Notes under the pieces: generated by a model | Databases searched by the model: none | What the model was told of the DNA's origin: nothing | What the model saw: only the letters and a program-made list of their open reading frames with translations | Assembly: GCA_021324095.1 (NCBI GenBank) | Contig: JAJPJT010000119.1 | Span: 1 to 46,383 of the forward strand | DNA from: Gammaproteobacteria bacterium | GTDB lineage: Bacteria; Pseudomonadota; Gammaproteobacteria; Xanthomonadales; Rhodanobacteraceae | Length of the DNA: 46,383 bases | Direction: 5' to 3' | Shown: positions 1-7,299 of the stretch, one piece after another | Layout of the letters: each line of letters begins with the position of its first letter | Position numbering within the stretch: the stretch's first letter is position 1 | Position numbers and translations under genes: made by a program

Positions 1-132
1 CGATTCCTGCATCACATCCACACCGCGCATGCCTGGCTCCCATCACCGGTATCGTCCGCAAAGCCTACCCACGCCGCGCTGTAGCAGGGGTGAATTTCAA
101 CAACCTGTTAGGCCTCAAATCGAGTACCTCGC
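1..132. other. Left edge, no gene recognised
   Basis: No reading frame here looks like a known protein. One frame of about 70 codons crosses into the HNH gene but shows no recognisable features. I see no clear promoter, RNA or repeat. The stretch may be the flank of a mobile or accessory region that begins outside the window. Confidence 0.4.
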
Positions 133-627
133 ATGCCATTTGTGCATATCGGCAAAATTGTTACGTTCACACCTAATTACGGCGTCCAAGTCAACGAGGC
201 GGCGTTGGGCGTCACCCCAGAAGAGCTCTTTAACGCGGTAAGTTTGGCATTCGCGCACTACCTAGACAGTCTCCTTCAGGACGCCACTGCGGGCGAAGGA
301 CCGCTAGCACACATCTCAAACATGTCATTTGAGCAATATTTGGAGGCGCTAAAGCAATACGAGATCGCCGAAGCAGGGCGTAAAGCGAAGCGCCACCACA
401 CGCGGCAACGGCGGGTTGCTTTCAACAGCAGTCGGTCTCGGTTGGTCTTGGCGCTACTCGATTCCGGCGTGCCGTACGTTTGCTGCATCGATGGTTGCGG
501 GTGCACGTCCGAGCTAACGGTAGATCACATCGATCCACTTTCAAAAGGCGGCACCGATGAGTTGTCCAACCTTCGCTTCATGTGTCGGTCGCACAATAGC
601 GCCAAGAGTGATCGGCGAGAGGCCTAA
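133..627 (+). CDS. HNH endonuclease domain protein
   Basis: This 164-residue protein has a C-terminal HNH nuclease fold: Cys residues at 117, 118, 122 and 124, then VDHIDP with His132, a downstream Asn146 and CRSHN with Cys151/His154. This is the usual spacing of a small McrA-like HNH (beta-beta-alpha-metal) domain that cuts DNA. The first 80 residues are not recognised, and residues 83-102 are very basic (KAKRHHTRQRR), which would suit nucleic-acid binding. The ATG at 133 has only a weak upstream GAG. Base composition is visibly less GC-rich than the housekeeping genes to the right, and the gene ends 8 nt before the first repeat of an insertion sequence, so horizontal acquisition is likely. 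Its biological role (homing, restriction or phage remnant) cannot be told from sequence. Confidence 0.75.
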   Translation: MPFVHIGKIVTFTPNYGVQVNEAALGVTPEELFNAVSLAFAHYLDSLLQDATAGEGPLAHISNMSFEQYLEALKQYEIAEAGRKAKRHHTRQRRVAFNSSRSRLVLALLDSGVPYVCCIDGCGCTSELTVDHIDPLSKGGTDELSNLRFMCRSHNSAKSDRREA

Positions 628-634
628 CATCTCC

Positions 635-652
635 GTAAGAGACTCCTCGTCA
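635..652 (+). repeat. Left inverted repeat of the IS110-like element
   Basis: The sequence gtaagagactcctcgtca begins 8 nt after the HNH stop codon. Its reverse complement is found at 2011-2032, with extra bases in the A-run and one extra T. The core GAGACT(T)CCTCGTCA is shared by both ends. Confidence 0.55.
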
Positions 653-968
653 ACCCAGTGAACATAATCGTCTTGCCTTGAGCTTTTCGGCCATGCTGGC
701 TGCTGGGTTGTACGGCGCGTTGCATCAATGCGCGGCGGTGACGAACGATTGTCAGACTGCATTTCCGTAAACGGTCTTGTTGCACCGGTGGTGCTGGCGC
801 GGACCAGGGTATAAACCGCACCCGGCGACCTCTTTCGTTCAACGGTGTCGCCGATGTCCGGGGATCAGCCGAGACATCCGGATGGCGTCCGCCTGGTTAG
901 TCAGGTTCTCGCTGGGTGGGTCTGACCCGTTGTCTGCCGCTACGCGCTGACTGGGAATCGAGCTGTTG

Positions 969-1957
969 CTACACCGATGCTTGCTGATGCAGCGGATGGT
1001 GGACGTGCGCATGCGGGTCGTAGTCGACGTCGTGCGCGAGCATGGCCCAGAGTTGCCGGGCGTGTTTGTTGGCGATGGCGACGATGATTTTGCCGAACGG
1101 CATGCGACAGGCGAGGGATCGGATCCAGATTTGCTCGGGTGTGGCCTTGTCCAGGCCGACCCGTTTGGCACGTTCGAGACTTGAGCGCGCGCCTTGGATC
1201 AGCAGGGTGCGCAGGTAGCCATCGCCGCGGCAACTGATGGCGCCAAGGCGGGCATGCCCGCCGCTGGAATGCTGGGTGGGGACGAGGCCAAGCCATGCTG
1301 CAAGCTGTCGTCCGTTCTTGAACTCGCGGGCGTTGCCGATGCTGGCGACCATGGCGTCGGCCGTGAGCGGACCCACGCCGACGACAGCGCGCAGGCGGAG
1401 GCAACGATCATCTTGGCGCGCATGGCGATCGATGCGAGCGTCGCACGCCGCCATGGCTGCACGCAGTTGCACCCAGTGCTCAGTCAGCGAGCGCAGCAGT
1501 TCCTTGAACTCGCCAGGCGAGCAGACCGCGCAATCGATTGCCGATCGCAAAGGGGTTCGGCCTTGTAGCCTTCGCGCACTCGATGCCAGGACAGCCGCGC
1601 CTGCTGGTCGATGTCCTTGACCGGCACGAAACGCATGTTGCCTTGGCGCGCCGCCGTGGCAATCGCCTCGGCATCGTTGGGGTCATTCTTGGCGACCGGG
1701 TTCTTGCGGAAAGGGCGCACGAACTGGGCCGCCATCAGGCGCGGAACCAGGCCGTATTCGCGACAACGACGCGCCCAGTGATGCGCGCCGCTGCACGCTT
1801 CCATCGCCACCACCGTACCCGCCGGCAACTGCGCGAGATACATGGCGAACGCATCACGCTTGAACTCCCGCCGTCGCACCACCCGGCCCGCCGCATCTAT
1901 CTCGCAAACCGCGAACACGCACTTTGCCAAGTCCACACCGAGGGATATAGTGCCCAT
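969..1957 (-). pseudogene. IS110-family DEDD transposase, frameshifted
   Basis: The N-terminal frame starts at 1957 (GVDLAK, then MEACSGAHHW, then KNDPNDAEAI, the RuvC-like DEDD domain). It stays similar to the family until about 1565. A second frame then carries AIGNRLRGLL, and a third frame (stop at 969) carries the Transposase_20 region with VVGVGPLTADAM and the catalytic-serine-type segment up to the usual C-terminus (DVDYDP). At least two frame changes near 1520-1565, probably with a small deletion of the linker, separate the two halves. They would together make about 320 residues, against about 340 in intact members. The SD gaggaggaag lies just before ATG 1957. No functional recombinase can be made without recoding; no slippery run is obvious at the junction. 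Confidence 0.85.
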
Positions 1958-1958
1958 G

Positions 1959-2025
1959 GAGACTTCCTCCTCTGCTGACGGTTACGACCATCATGGCCCT
2001 CGAGGCCGAATGACGAGGAAGTCTC
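1959..2025 (-). promoter_or_regulatory. Hairpin masking the transposase RBS
   Basis: On the minus strand, bases 2025-2012 and 1972-1959 are complementary at 13 of 14 positions. The inner arm is the Shine-Dalgarno of the transposase (gaggaggaag, directly before ATG 1957). A transcript entering from outside the element would fold the RBS into this stem, while one starting inside the 39-nt loop would not. This resembles the protection against impinging transcription known from other insertion sequences. Confidence 0.5.
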
Positions 2026-2032
2026 TTTTTAC
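2011..2032 (-). repeat. Right inverted repeat of the IS110-like element
   Basis: Inverted partner of 635-652, sharing GAGACT(T)CCTCGTCA. It overlaps the outer arm of the hairpin upstream of the transposase. Sequence outside it (2033-2085) belongs to the queD 3' flank. Confidence 0.5.
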
Positions 2033-2085
2033 TCGCTTAAGCGGACGCAAATCCGCTACGCCGGTTGCGCCGCCAAATTCAGGCG

Positions 2086-2463
2086 TTACGCAGCCGGCCC
2101 GCAATACTCGCAACCCTCTCCATTCTGCGCACGTTTGACGACCACGCGCTGCAGTTGCGGCAGGTCTCCCAATTTTTCCCACACGAAGCGCGCGATGTTT
2201 TCCATCGTGGGGATGCCCAGGCCTTCCACGTCGTTGAGCAGGCGGTGGTCGAGGGCGTCGCGCGCGATTTCGATGCGGCGCTCGAGATCGCCCATGTCCA
2301 CCACCCAGCCGCGCTCGGTGAGCGGGCCGCGCACCCATACTTCCACCTGGTACGAATGGCCGTGCATGCGCCGGTAGCGCGGATCGCCCTCCGGGCCGGC
2401 GTCGAGCTGGTGGGCGGCGTCGAAACGGAATTCCTTCCAGACGGTGAAGAGTTGTTCGCTCAT
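2086..2463 (-). CDS. queD: 6-carboxytetrahydropterin synthase (QueD/PTPS family)
   Basis: A 125-residue T-fold enzyme. In the queuosine pathway QueD converts 7,8-dihydroneopterin triphosphate to 6-carboxy-tetrahydropterin. The zinc ligands are visible: His18 (FDAAHQL) and His34/His36 (MHGHSY). A conserved DHRLLND segment and the PTMENIA motif follow. The position that is Cys in canonical QueD (C-x3-HGH) is Tyr here (Y-R-R-M-HGH); two cysteines occur only at the C-terminus (CEYC). The ATG at 2463 overlaps the queE stop as ATGA, so translation is probably coupled. A longer in-frame start upstream would lie inside queE and is not needed. The assignment rests on family and queE neighbour; the Cys replacement leaves the exact reaction less certain. 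Confidence 0.88.
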   Translation of the reverse strand: MSEQLFTVWKEFRFDAAHQLDAGPEGDPRYRRMHGHSYQVEVWVRGPLTERGWVVDMGDLERRIEIARDALDHRLLNDVEGLGIPTMENIARFVWEKLGDLPQLQRVVVKRAQNGEGCEYCGPAA

Positions 2464-3092
2464 GGAATGCCGAGGTATTTGTGGGTCTGCAGGCTCAGCC
2501 GCCAGTGCGGATGCGCCTTGCAATAATCGACTGCGGCGCGGGTATTTTCCGCGACGCGCGGTCCGTCCATCGGTTGCAGGAAGAAGTGTGCCGCCGCGAA
2601 TTCCGCAAAGCGCTCAGGCATCGCGCTGGGCTGCGGATAGACCAGTTTCAATTCGCTCGCGCGCTTGAGCTTCACCGGTGCCGTGCTCTTGGGGCTGACC
2701 GTGATCCAGTCCAGCCCCTCCGGCGCTTCGATAGTGCCATTGGTTTCCACCGCACACTCGAAGCCGCGTGCGTGCATCGCTTCCAGCAGCGGCGTGTCGA
2801 GCTGCAGCAGCGGCTCGCCGCCGGTGAACACCACGAAGCGGTTTTCGGCTTGGTGCTTAGGCCACAGGCTGGCGATCCTGTCCGCGGCCGCCGCGGCATC
2901 GGGGTACTTGCCGCCGTTCTCGCCGTCGGTCCCGACGAAATCGGTGTCGCAGAAGTTGCACACCGCAGTCGCCCGATCCTGCTCGCGACCCGACCACAGG
3001 TTGCAGCCGGCGAAACGGCAGAACACGGCCGGCCGGCCGGCGTGGAAGCCCTCGCCTTGCAACGTGTAGAAGATTTCCTTGATGGCGTACAT
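2460..3092 (-). CDS. queE: 7-carboxy-7-deazaguanine synthase (radical SAM)
   Basis: QueE makes 7-carboxy-7-deazaguanine from 6-carboxytetrahydropterin using S-adenosylmethionine and a 4Fe-4S cluster. The 210-residue protein starts MYAIKEIFYTLQGEG, the usual QueE N-terminus. It carries the long-spaced cluster motif C30-x14-C45-x2-C48 known in proteobacterial QueE, followed by the FTGGEP SAM-binding stretch (about 89-94) and VETNGT. The gene is immediately upstream of queD with a 4-nt ATGA overlap, so the two form an operon for tRNA queuosine (or preQ0) synthesis. The other pathway genes (queC, queF) are not in this window. I saw no preQ1 riboswitch in the upstream 190 nt. Confidence 0.95.
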   Translation of the reverse strand: MYAIKEIFYTLQGEGFHAGRPAVFCRFAGCNLWSGREQDRATAVCNFCDTDFVGTDGENGGKYPDAAAAADRIASLWPKHQAENRFVVFTGGEPLLQLDTPLLEAMHARGFECAVETNGTIEAPEGLDWITVSPKSTAPVKLKRASELKLVYPQPSAMPERFAEFAAAHFFLQPMDGPRVAENTRAAVDYCKAHPHWRLSLQTHKYLGIP

Positions 3093-3286
3093 GCGGGCAG
3101 ACGGATTGCGAACACGCTATTTTGCCAGCGCGTGCGGCTGCGTGCCCTTCAGCCTGCCGACCGGATGCCGACGCGCCGAGTACTTGCAGATGGATTTACT
3201 AGCGCCGGCGTGGTTCCCGCCGCGCTAGCCTGCGGCGGCCGTCGGTGACAAACTGTTGCCCATTGCGGCGAGCGGGGCACAGGCGC

Positions 3287-3709
3287 GTGGCGGAAAGCGA
3301 AGACGAGAGGGTGCTCGAAACCTTCCGGCAGATGGCCGCGCTGCAGGCCCGCGTGTGCTACATGAACGTGGACCGCACGCTGGCGACATGGACGCGCACC
3401 GCGCTGGCATTGATCGTGTTCGGCACGGTCGTGGACCGCTACGGCCTGTTGCTGTTGCGGCCTCATTTCCAGCACGTGGGTACGCGGCTGGCCCCGAATC
3501 CCGTGTCGAGCGTCGGCGGCATCTGCCTTGTCGCCATCGGCATCCTGATCGCGGCAACCGCGGCCGTCCGCCACCAGCGCTACATGGGGGCGTGGAACCG
3601 GAGTCAGGGTCGCGACGACTCGTTCGGGCCGTGGCTGGCGTTCGCATTCGCGGTCGGGGTCGTGGTGCTCGGCGCCGCGATGCTCGCGGTACTGCTGGCG
3701 TTCGCGTGA
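3287..3709 (+). CDS. DUF202 (YidH-like) inner-membrane protein, copy 1
   Basis: A 140-residue protein with three predicted membrane segments (about 34-54, 73-92, 116-140), typical of the DUF202/YidH family of unknown function. The signature YMNxxRTLATWTRTALALI is near the N-terminus. I chose the GTG at 3287: the distance to the shared YMN motif (about 25 residues) then equals that in the neighbouring paralogue. A GTG at 3245 would add 14 residues with no counterpart. The next gene, 33 nt downstream on the same strand, is a paralogue, so they are probably co-transcribed. No substrate or partner can be assigned. Confidence 0.78.
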   Translation: MAESEDERVLETFRQMAALQARVCYMNVDRTLATWTRTALALIVFGTVVDRYGLLLLRPHFQHVGTRLAPNPVSSVGGICLVAIGILIAATAAVRHQRYMGAWNRSQGRDDSFGPWLAFAFAVGVVVLGAAMLAVLLAFA

Positions 3710-3742
3710 GCATGTCGCGCGCGACGCACACGGAGACGCCGG

Positions 3743-4174
3743 ATGGCCGATGACGCCCACAGCCTGCAGGTCGAGGTCGCGCGCGAACTGGTGGAGCTGT
3801 CGCTGCAGCGTTCGTACATGAACACCGAACGCACGCTGGCGGTGTGGACGCGCACCGCGCTGTCGCTGATGATCTTCGGGATCGCGGTCGATCGGTTCGG
3901 GCTGTTGATGAACCACCCGCCGTGGCACGTGACGGACATCCACCTGTTGCTGCCGAATCCGCTCTCCACACTGGGCGGCATCGTGCTGGTGGCAATGGGC
4001 GTGGCGATCCTGCTGGCAGCTGGATTCCGCTTCCTCGCCTACGGCCTCAGGTGGTACCGCGTCAATCCGCGCAAGGTGGCATACCACACGCCTTGGCTCG
4101 CGTTCTCGTTCGCGATGCTGATGGCGGCATTCGGGATCGCGTTGCTGGTCGTGTTGTGCGTGTTCCGGCAGTGA
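3743..4174 (+). CDS. DUF202 (YidH-like) inner-membrane protein, copy 2
   Basis: A 143-residue paralogue of the preceding gene. It has the same YMNTERTLAVWTRTALSLM block, a VDRFGLL motif after the first membrane helix, and three hydrophobic segments. The copies are clearly diverged (loop sequences and the middle helix differ), so this is an old tandem duplication and not a recent one. Function unknown; DUF202 proteins are small inner-membrane proteins often found in pairs. Confidence 0.82.
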   Translation: MADDAHSLQVEVARELVELSLQRSYMNTERTLAVWTRTALSLMIFGIAVDRFGLLMNHPPWHVTDIHLLLPNPLSTLGGIVLVAMGVAILLAAGFRFLAYGLRWYRVNPRKVAYHTPWLAFSFAMLMAAFGIALLVVLCVFRQ

Positions 4175-4284
4175 CCCGGCGATAGCCCTCGGAAAACGCT
4201 CTCTTGAAAAGTCAGGGCATGGAAGCCCGTTCTGATGCGCAAATCCTTCGAGCATTCAAGCTCGCCAGCATGGCCGGTGATGCG

Positions 4285-4302
4285 GTGATCAGGGATGATC
4301 AC
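4285..4302. terminator. Hairpin between convergent genes
   Basis: GTGATCA-GGGA-TGATCAC is a perfect 7-bp stem with a 4-nt loop. It lies where the DUF202 pair and the lipoprotein gene converge and touches the stop codon of the latter. There is no T-run, so terminator function is only suggested by position. Confidence 0.3.
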
Positions 4303-4826
4303 ATACGTACAGGCCCCGCCTTGTGGCACGCATCGCGCGCCGCGCGGGCGGACTGGACGACGGCCTGGTCGTTCTTCGACTGGGCGATTTCCAGCACGGT
4401 CTGCCAGTTGCTCGCGCACAGGCCGCCGAGCTTGGAACCCAGTGCATACGACCGCCGCGCGTCGGCGTCGGCGGCCGCATAGTTCTCCAGCAGGATCTCG
4501 ATTTCGGCGCGGAACTGCAGGATGTCCGGCGCATCCGGGGAGAGCTTCAGCGCCTCGTCGACCTTGTTCAATGCTTGCTGGTACTTGCCGACGTTCTCGT
4601 CGGCATGCGCGCCGTCCAGGAGTCCATCCACGCCGGGGTTGCGCAACGGCGTCACCTCGACCACGGACTTGTCGTCGACGCGCGCGGCGCGGATCGCCTC
4701 CACCATCGCCGCCGGTGAGATGCGCGGCGCCTTCGGCGCCGGCGGCAACGGCGGATGCGAACACCCGGCGAGGAACAGGGCGAATCCGGCCGCGCCGAGC
4801 GCGGTCCAGGTCACGTTGCGATTCAT
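4299..4826 (-). CDS. TPR lipoprotein, candidate LpoP-type PBP1b activator
   Basis: A 175-residue lipoprotein: signal peptide with lipobox LAGC (lipidated Cys22), a proline-rich linker (25-37), then a helical region with TPR-like repeats (about 75-140: YQQALNKVDEALKLSPDAPDILQFRAEIEI is the clearest stretch, at 4533-4610). It starts 3 nt after the mrcB stop, so it is surely in the same transcript. In Pseudomonas aeruginosa the outer-membrane TPR lipoprotein LpoP is encoded next to ponB/mrcB and activates PBP1b. The matching size, lipidation, TPRs and position make this a likely functional equivalent. That is inference; the sequence does not resemble E. coli LpoB. Confidence 0.75.
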   Translation of the reverse strand: MNRNVTWTALGAAGFALFLAGCSHPPLPPAPKAPRISPAAMVEAIRAARVDDKSVVEVTPLRNPGVDGLLDGAHADENVGKYQQALNKVDEALKLSPDAPDILQFRAEIEILLENYAAADADARRSYALGSKLGGLCASNWQTVLEIAQSKNDQAVVQSARAARDACHKAGPVRM

Positions 4827-4829
4827 CGA

Positions 4830-7247
4830 CTACTCCGGAAGGGTCTGCGGATGCGTTCCGTCTGGCGGCTGCGCCGCCGCGCCATTGGAGTTCCCGCCGC
4901 CGAAGAAGTTCTCGAGCCGCTGCAGATAGCAGTGGTTCTGCACCGGCGGCGCGTAGCCGTCGATGAAGGGGAACTGCTGCGCGCCGTCGCACTGCGGCAG
5001 GCTGCCCTGCCCGGTGGACGGATCGACCCAGGCGTACTGGATGCCGTCGCCGGGCGACGTGCCGAGCGGCGCGGTCGGCAATTTGTCGAACAGGTCCATC
5101 CAGACCCGCAACGCGCCGGTCGCACCCCACAGGTGCGTGGGCTTGTTGTCGTCGCGGCCCATCCATGCGACCGCGAGGCGATCACCCGTAAAGCCGGAGA
5201 ACCAGGAATCGCGCTGGTGATCGGAAGTGCCGGTCTTCCCCGCGACGTGCAGGTCGGCGAGGCCCGATTTGCCGATTGCCGCTGCGGTGCCGTATTGCGT
5301 GACCTGCTGCATCATCCAGCGCACCAGCGCGACGGCCTGCTGGTACTGACCCTTGCCGGGCTCCACCGCGTACTGCTTGATGACGTGGCCCTTCGCGTCC
5401 AGCACGCCGCGCAGCGTCATCAGCGGCAGCGCGTGGCCGTCATCGGCGATGAACTCGTACAACTGCGCCAACTGGAACGGCGACATGTCGACCGCGCCCA
5501 GCAGCAGCGAGGGGTTGTCCTGCACGTCGGTCAATCCGAACGAGCGCAGGAACGCGGCGACGCGGTCCACGCCGAGCTGCAATCCCAGATGCACGCTCGC
5601 GAGGTTGTACGACTGCGCCAGCGCCTGGACCATCGGCACTTCGCCGTGCGATTTGTGATCGTCGTTCTGCGGCGTCCACAGCTTGCCGGTCGGCAGCTTC
5701 AGCGCGATCGGTGAATCGTCCAGCAGCGATGCGACGTTCCAGCGCGAAGGGTTGGTGAGCGCCATCAGGTAGTAGAACGGCTTCAGGCTGGAGCCGACCG
5801 GCCGGCGCGCGTCGTACGCGCGGTTGAAGCCGTGCCGGTCGGACTTGCGGCCGCCCACCATTGCCAGCACGTCGCCGTCGGAAGGATCGACGACAACCAC
5901 CGCGCCTTCCAGACCTTCGCTGCGCTTGCCGAGGCCATGCAGCGCTTGGTCCAGGGCCTGTTCCGCATAGGTCTGCGCCGCGGGATCGAGCGTGGTGTAA
6001 ACCTTGAGGCCGCCATTGCGGAGCTGCTGGTCGCTGAAGTCCTGCTTCAACTGCTTGCGCACCACGTCCATGAACGCGGGGAAACGATCGACGACCAGTT
6101 GCGGATTGGACGTGACGTCGAGCGGAGCGGCACGCGCACTGTTCCATTGCGCAGTGTTCAACAGGCCGGTGGCGTGGAAGGCATCCAGCGCCTGGTTGCG
6201 ACGTGCCAGCGCGCGTTCGGGCCAGCGGCGCGGATCGTAATAACTCGGCCCGCGCACCATCCCGACCAGCAGCGCGATTTCCTGCGGGCGCAACGTCTGC
6301 ACCGGGCGGCCGAAGTAGTACCAACTCGCCGCGGCGAAACCGTGCACCGCCTGTCCGCCCTGCTGGCCGAGGAAGACTTCGTTGCAGTACGCGTCGAGGA
6401 TCTGGCCCTTGCTGTAGTGCGCATCCAGCAGGATCGACAGCAACGCTTCGTTGAACTTGCGGATCAGCGTCTGGTTGCGGTCGAGGAACAGGTTGCGTAC
6501 CAGTTGCTGGGTAATCGTCGAACCGCCCTGCACCACGCGGCCGGCGCGCAGGTCGGCCAGCGCCGCACGCGCTATCGACGAGAAGTCGATGCCGTGGTTG
6601 TTCTTGAAGTCGCGGTCCTCGACGGCCTGCACCCCCTCGACCAGCAGCGGTGGCAGTTCGGACAGCTTCACGATGATGCGCTCTTCCTGCTCCGCGCCGT
6701 ACATCGTCGCGATGCGCGCGGGGTCGAGATGGGTCTTGTGCAGCAGCTTGTCAGAGGTCAGGTCGAACACCGACTGGATCTGGCCCGAAACGAGGGTCAC
6801 GCGCACCCGGCGCGGCAGTTCGCCGCTCACCGGGTCCATGTAGCCGCGCGAGGCGATCACGAACTGGTCGCCGTCGATGCTGTACGTGCCGGGCACCTCT
6901 GCGACGTGCGCGGCTTCGCTGTAGCCGGCGAGCTGCAGTTCCAGAGTGAGCGTCGCCTTGTTCATCGGCACGCCGGCTTCCAGCAGTTGCGGGCGCGCGT
7001 AGACGCGGGTCGGCTGGGTGAAGTCGATTTCGGTGACGCGCGTCTTCACGCGATGGTCGAGGACCAGCGTGTACGGCACCACGAAACCGATCGCGAAACC
7101 GATCCCGATCAGGATGGGCCAGCGTGCGAATGGCCAGACGCGGGCGACAAACCCGCGCACGCGCTCGAACCAGGACAAGGTGTTCCATCTATGCAGCAAG
7201 GCGTGGGCGGATTTTAGCGGATCGGTGCGGCGGCTTTTGCTTCCCAC
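4830..7247 (-). CDS. mrcB: Penicillin-binding protein 1B
   Basis: An 805-residue class A PBP that polymerises and cross-links peptidoglycan in the periplasm. Order: short cytoplasmic part, membrane anchor (about 43-63), UB2H-like domain (about 70-160), GT51 glycosyltransferase with EDRDF (catalytic Glu210) and QGGSTITQQ (240-248), and transpeptidase with S486-S-L-K489, S546-Y-N and K671-T-G-T. Length matches PBP1B (about 800). It starts with GTG at 7247, preceded by GGGA. The TPR lipoprotein gene follows after 3 nt and an FmdB-like gene lies 52 nt upstream. The C-terminal tail is rich in Gln/Asn/Pro. All catalytic residues are present. Confidence 0.96.
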   Translation of the reverse strand: MGSKSRRTDPLKSAHALLHRWNTLSWFERVRGFVARVWPFARWPILIGIGFAIGFVVPYTLVLDHRVKTRVTEIDFTQPTRVYARPQLLEAGVPMNKATLTLELQLAGYSEAAHVAEVPGTYSIDGDQFVIASRGYMDPVSGELPRRVRVTLVSGQIQSVFDLTSDKLLHKTHLDPARIATMYGAEQEERIIVKLSELPPLLVEGVQAVEDRDFKNNHGIDFSSIARAALADLRAGRVVQGGSTITQQLVRNLFLDRNQTLIRKFNEALLSILLDAHYSKGQILDAYCNEVFLGQQGGQAVHGFAAASWYYFGRPVQTLRPQEIALLVGMVRGPSYYDPRRWPERALARRNQALDAFHATGLLNTAQWNSARAAPLDVTSNPQLVVDRFPAFMDVVRKQLKQDFSDQQLRNGGLKVYTTLDPAAQTYAEQALDQALHGLGKRSEGLEGAVVVVDPSDGDVLAMVGGRKSDRHGFNRAYDARRPVGSSLKPFYYLMALTNPSRWNVASLLDDSPIALKLPTGKLWTPQNDDHKSHGEVPMVQALAQSYNLASVHLGLQLGVDRVAAFLRSFGLTDVQDNPSLLLGAVDMSPFQLAQLYEFIADDGHALPLMTLRGVLDAKGHVIKQYAVEPGKGQYQQAVALVRWMMQQVTQYGTAAAIGKSGLADLHVAGKTGTSDHQRDSWFSGFTGDRLAVAWMGRDDNKPTHLWGATGALRVWMDLFDKLPTAPLGTSPGDGIQYAWVDPSTGQGSLPQCDGAQQFPFIDGYAPPVQNHCYLQRLENFFGGGNSNGAAAQPPDGTHPQTLPE

Positions 7248-7299
7248 CGTCCCGATTCAGCAACGATTGCCCATGCGCGGGTCGCGTGGCTCGAAAAAT

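Larger units (their letters stand above)
635..2032 (-). mobile_element. Decayed IS110-family (IS1111-like) insertion sequence
   Basis: The element is about 1.4 kb, the usual IS110-family length. It is inferred from a frame-broken DEDD transposase on the minus strand (969-1957) and a matching pair of inverted repeats outside it: gtaagagactcctcgtca at 635-652 and its near-complement at 2011-2032. Non-coding DNA is asymmetric: about 315 nt lie 3' of the transposase (652-968) and about 55-75 nt lie 5' of it. Subterminal inverted repeats and a long 3' non-coding end are hallmarks of the IS1111 subgroup. In that subgroup a guide (bridge) RNA is encoded at this end. Boundaries are approximate, and no target duplication is expected for this family. 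Confidence 0.65.

Noticed and set aside
541..842. Short frames between the HNH gene and the transposase
   Set aside because: They overlap the IS non-coding end, have no SD or homology and vary in frame. Treated as part of the element.
1480..1686. Programmed frameshift to make one transposase from three frames
   Set aside because: No A/T slippery run or stem at the right place, and two separate shifts plus missing codons would be needed. Decay is simpler.
3093..3286. preQ1 riboswitch upstream of queE
   Set aside because: No preQ1 aptamer core pattern is visible in the minus-strand leader; the region is GC-rich without the A-rich tail of preQ1-I.
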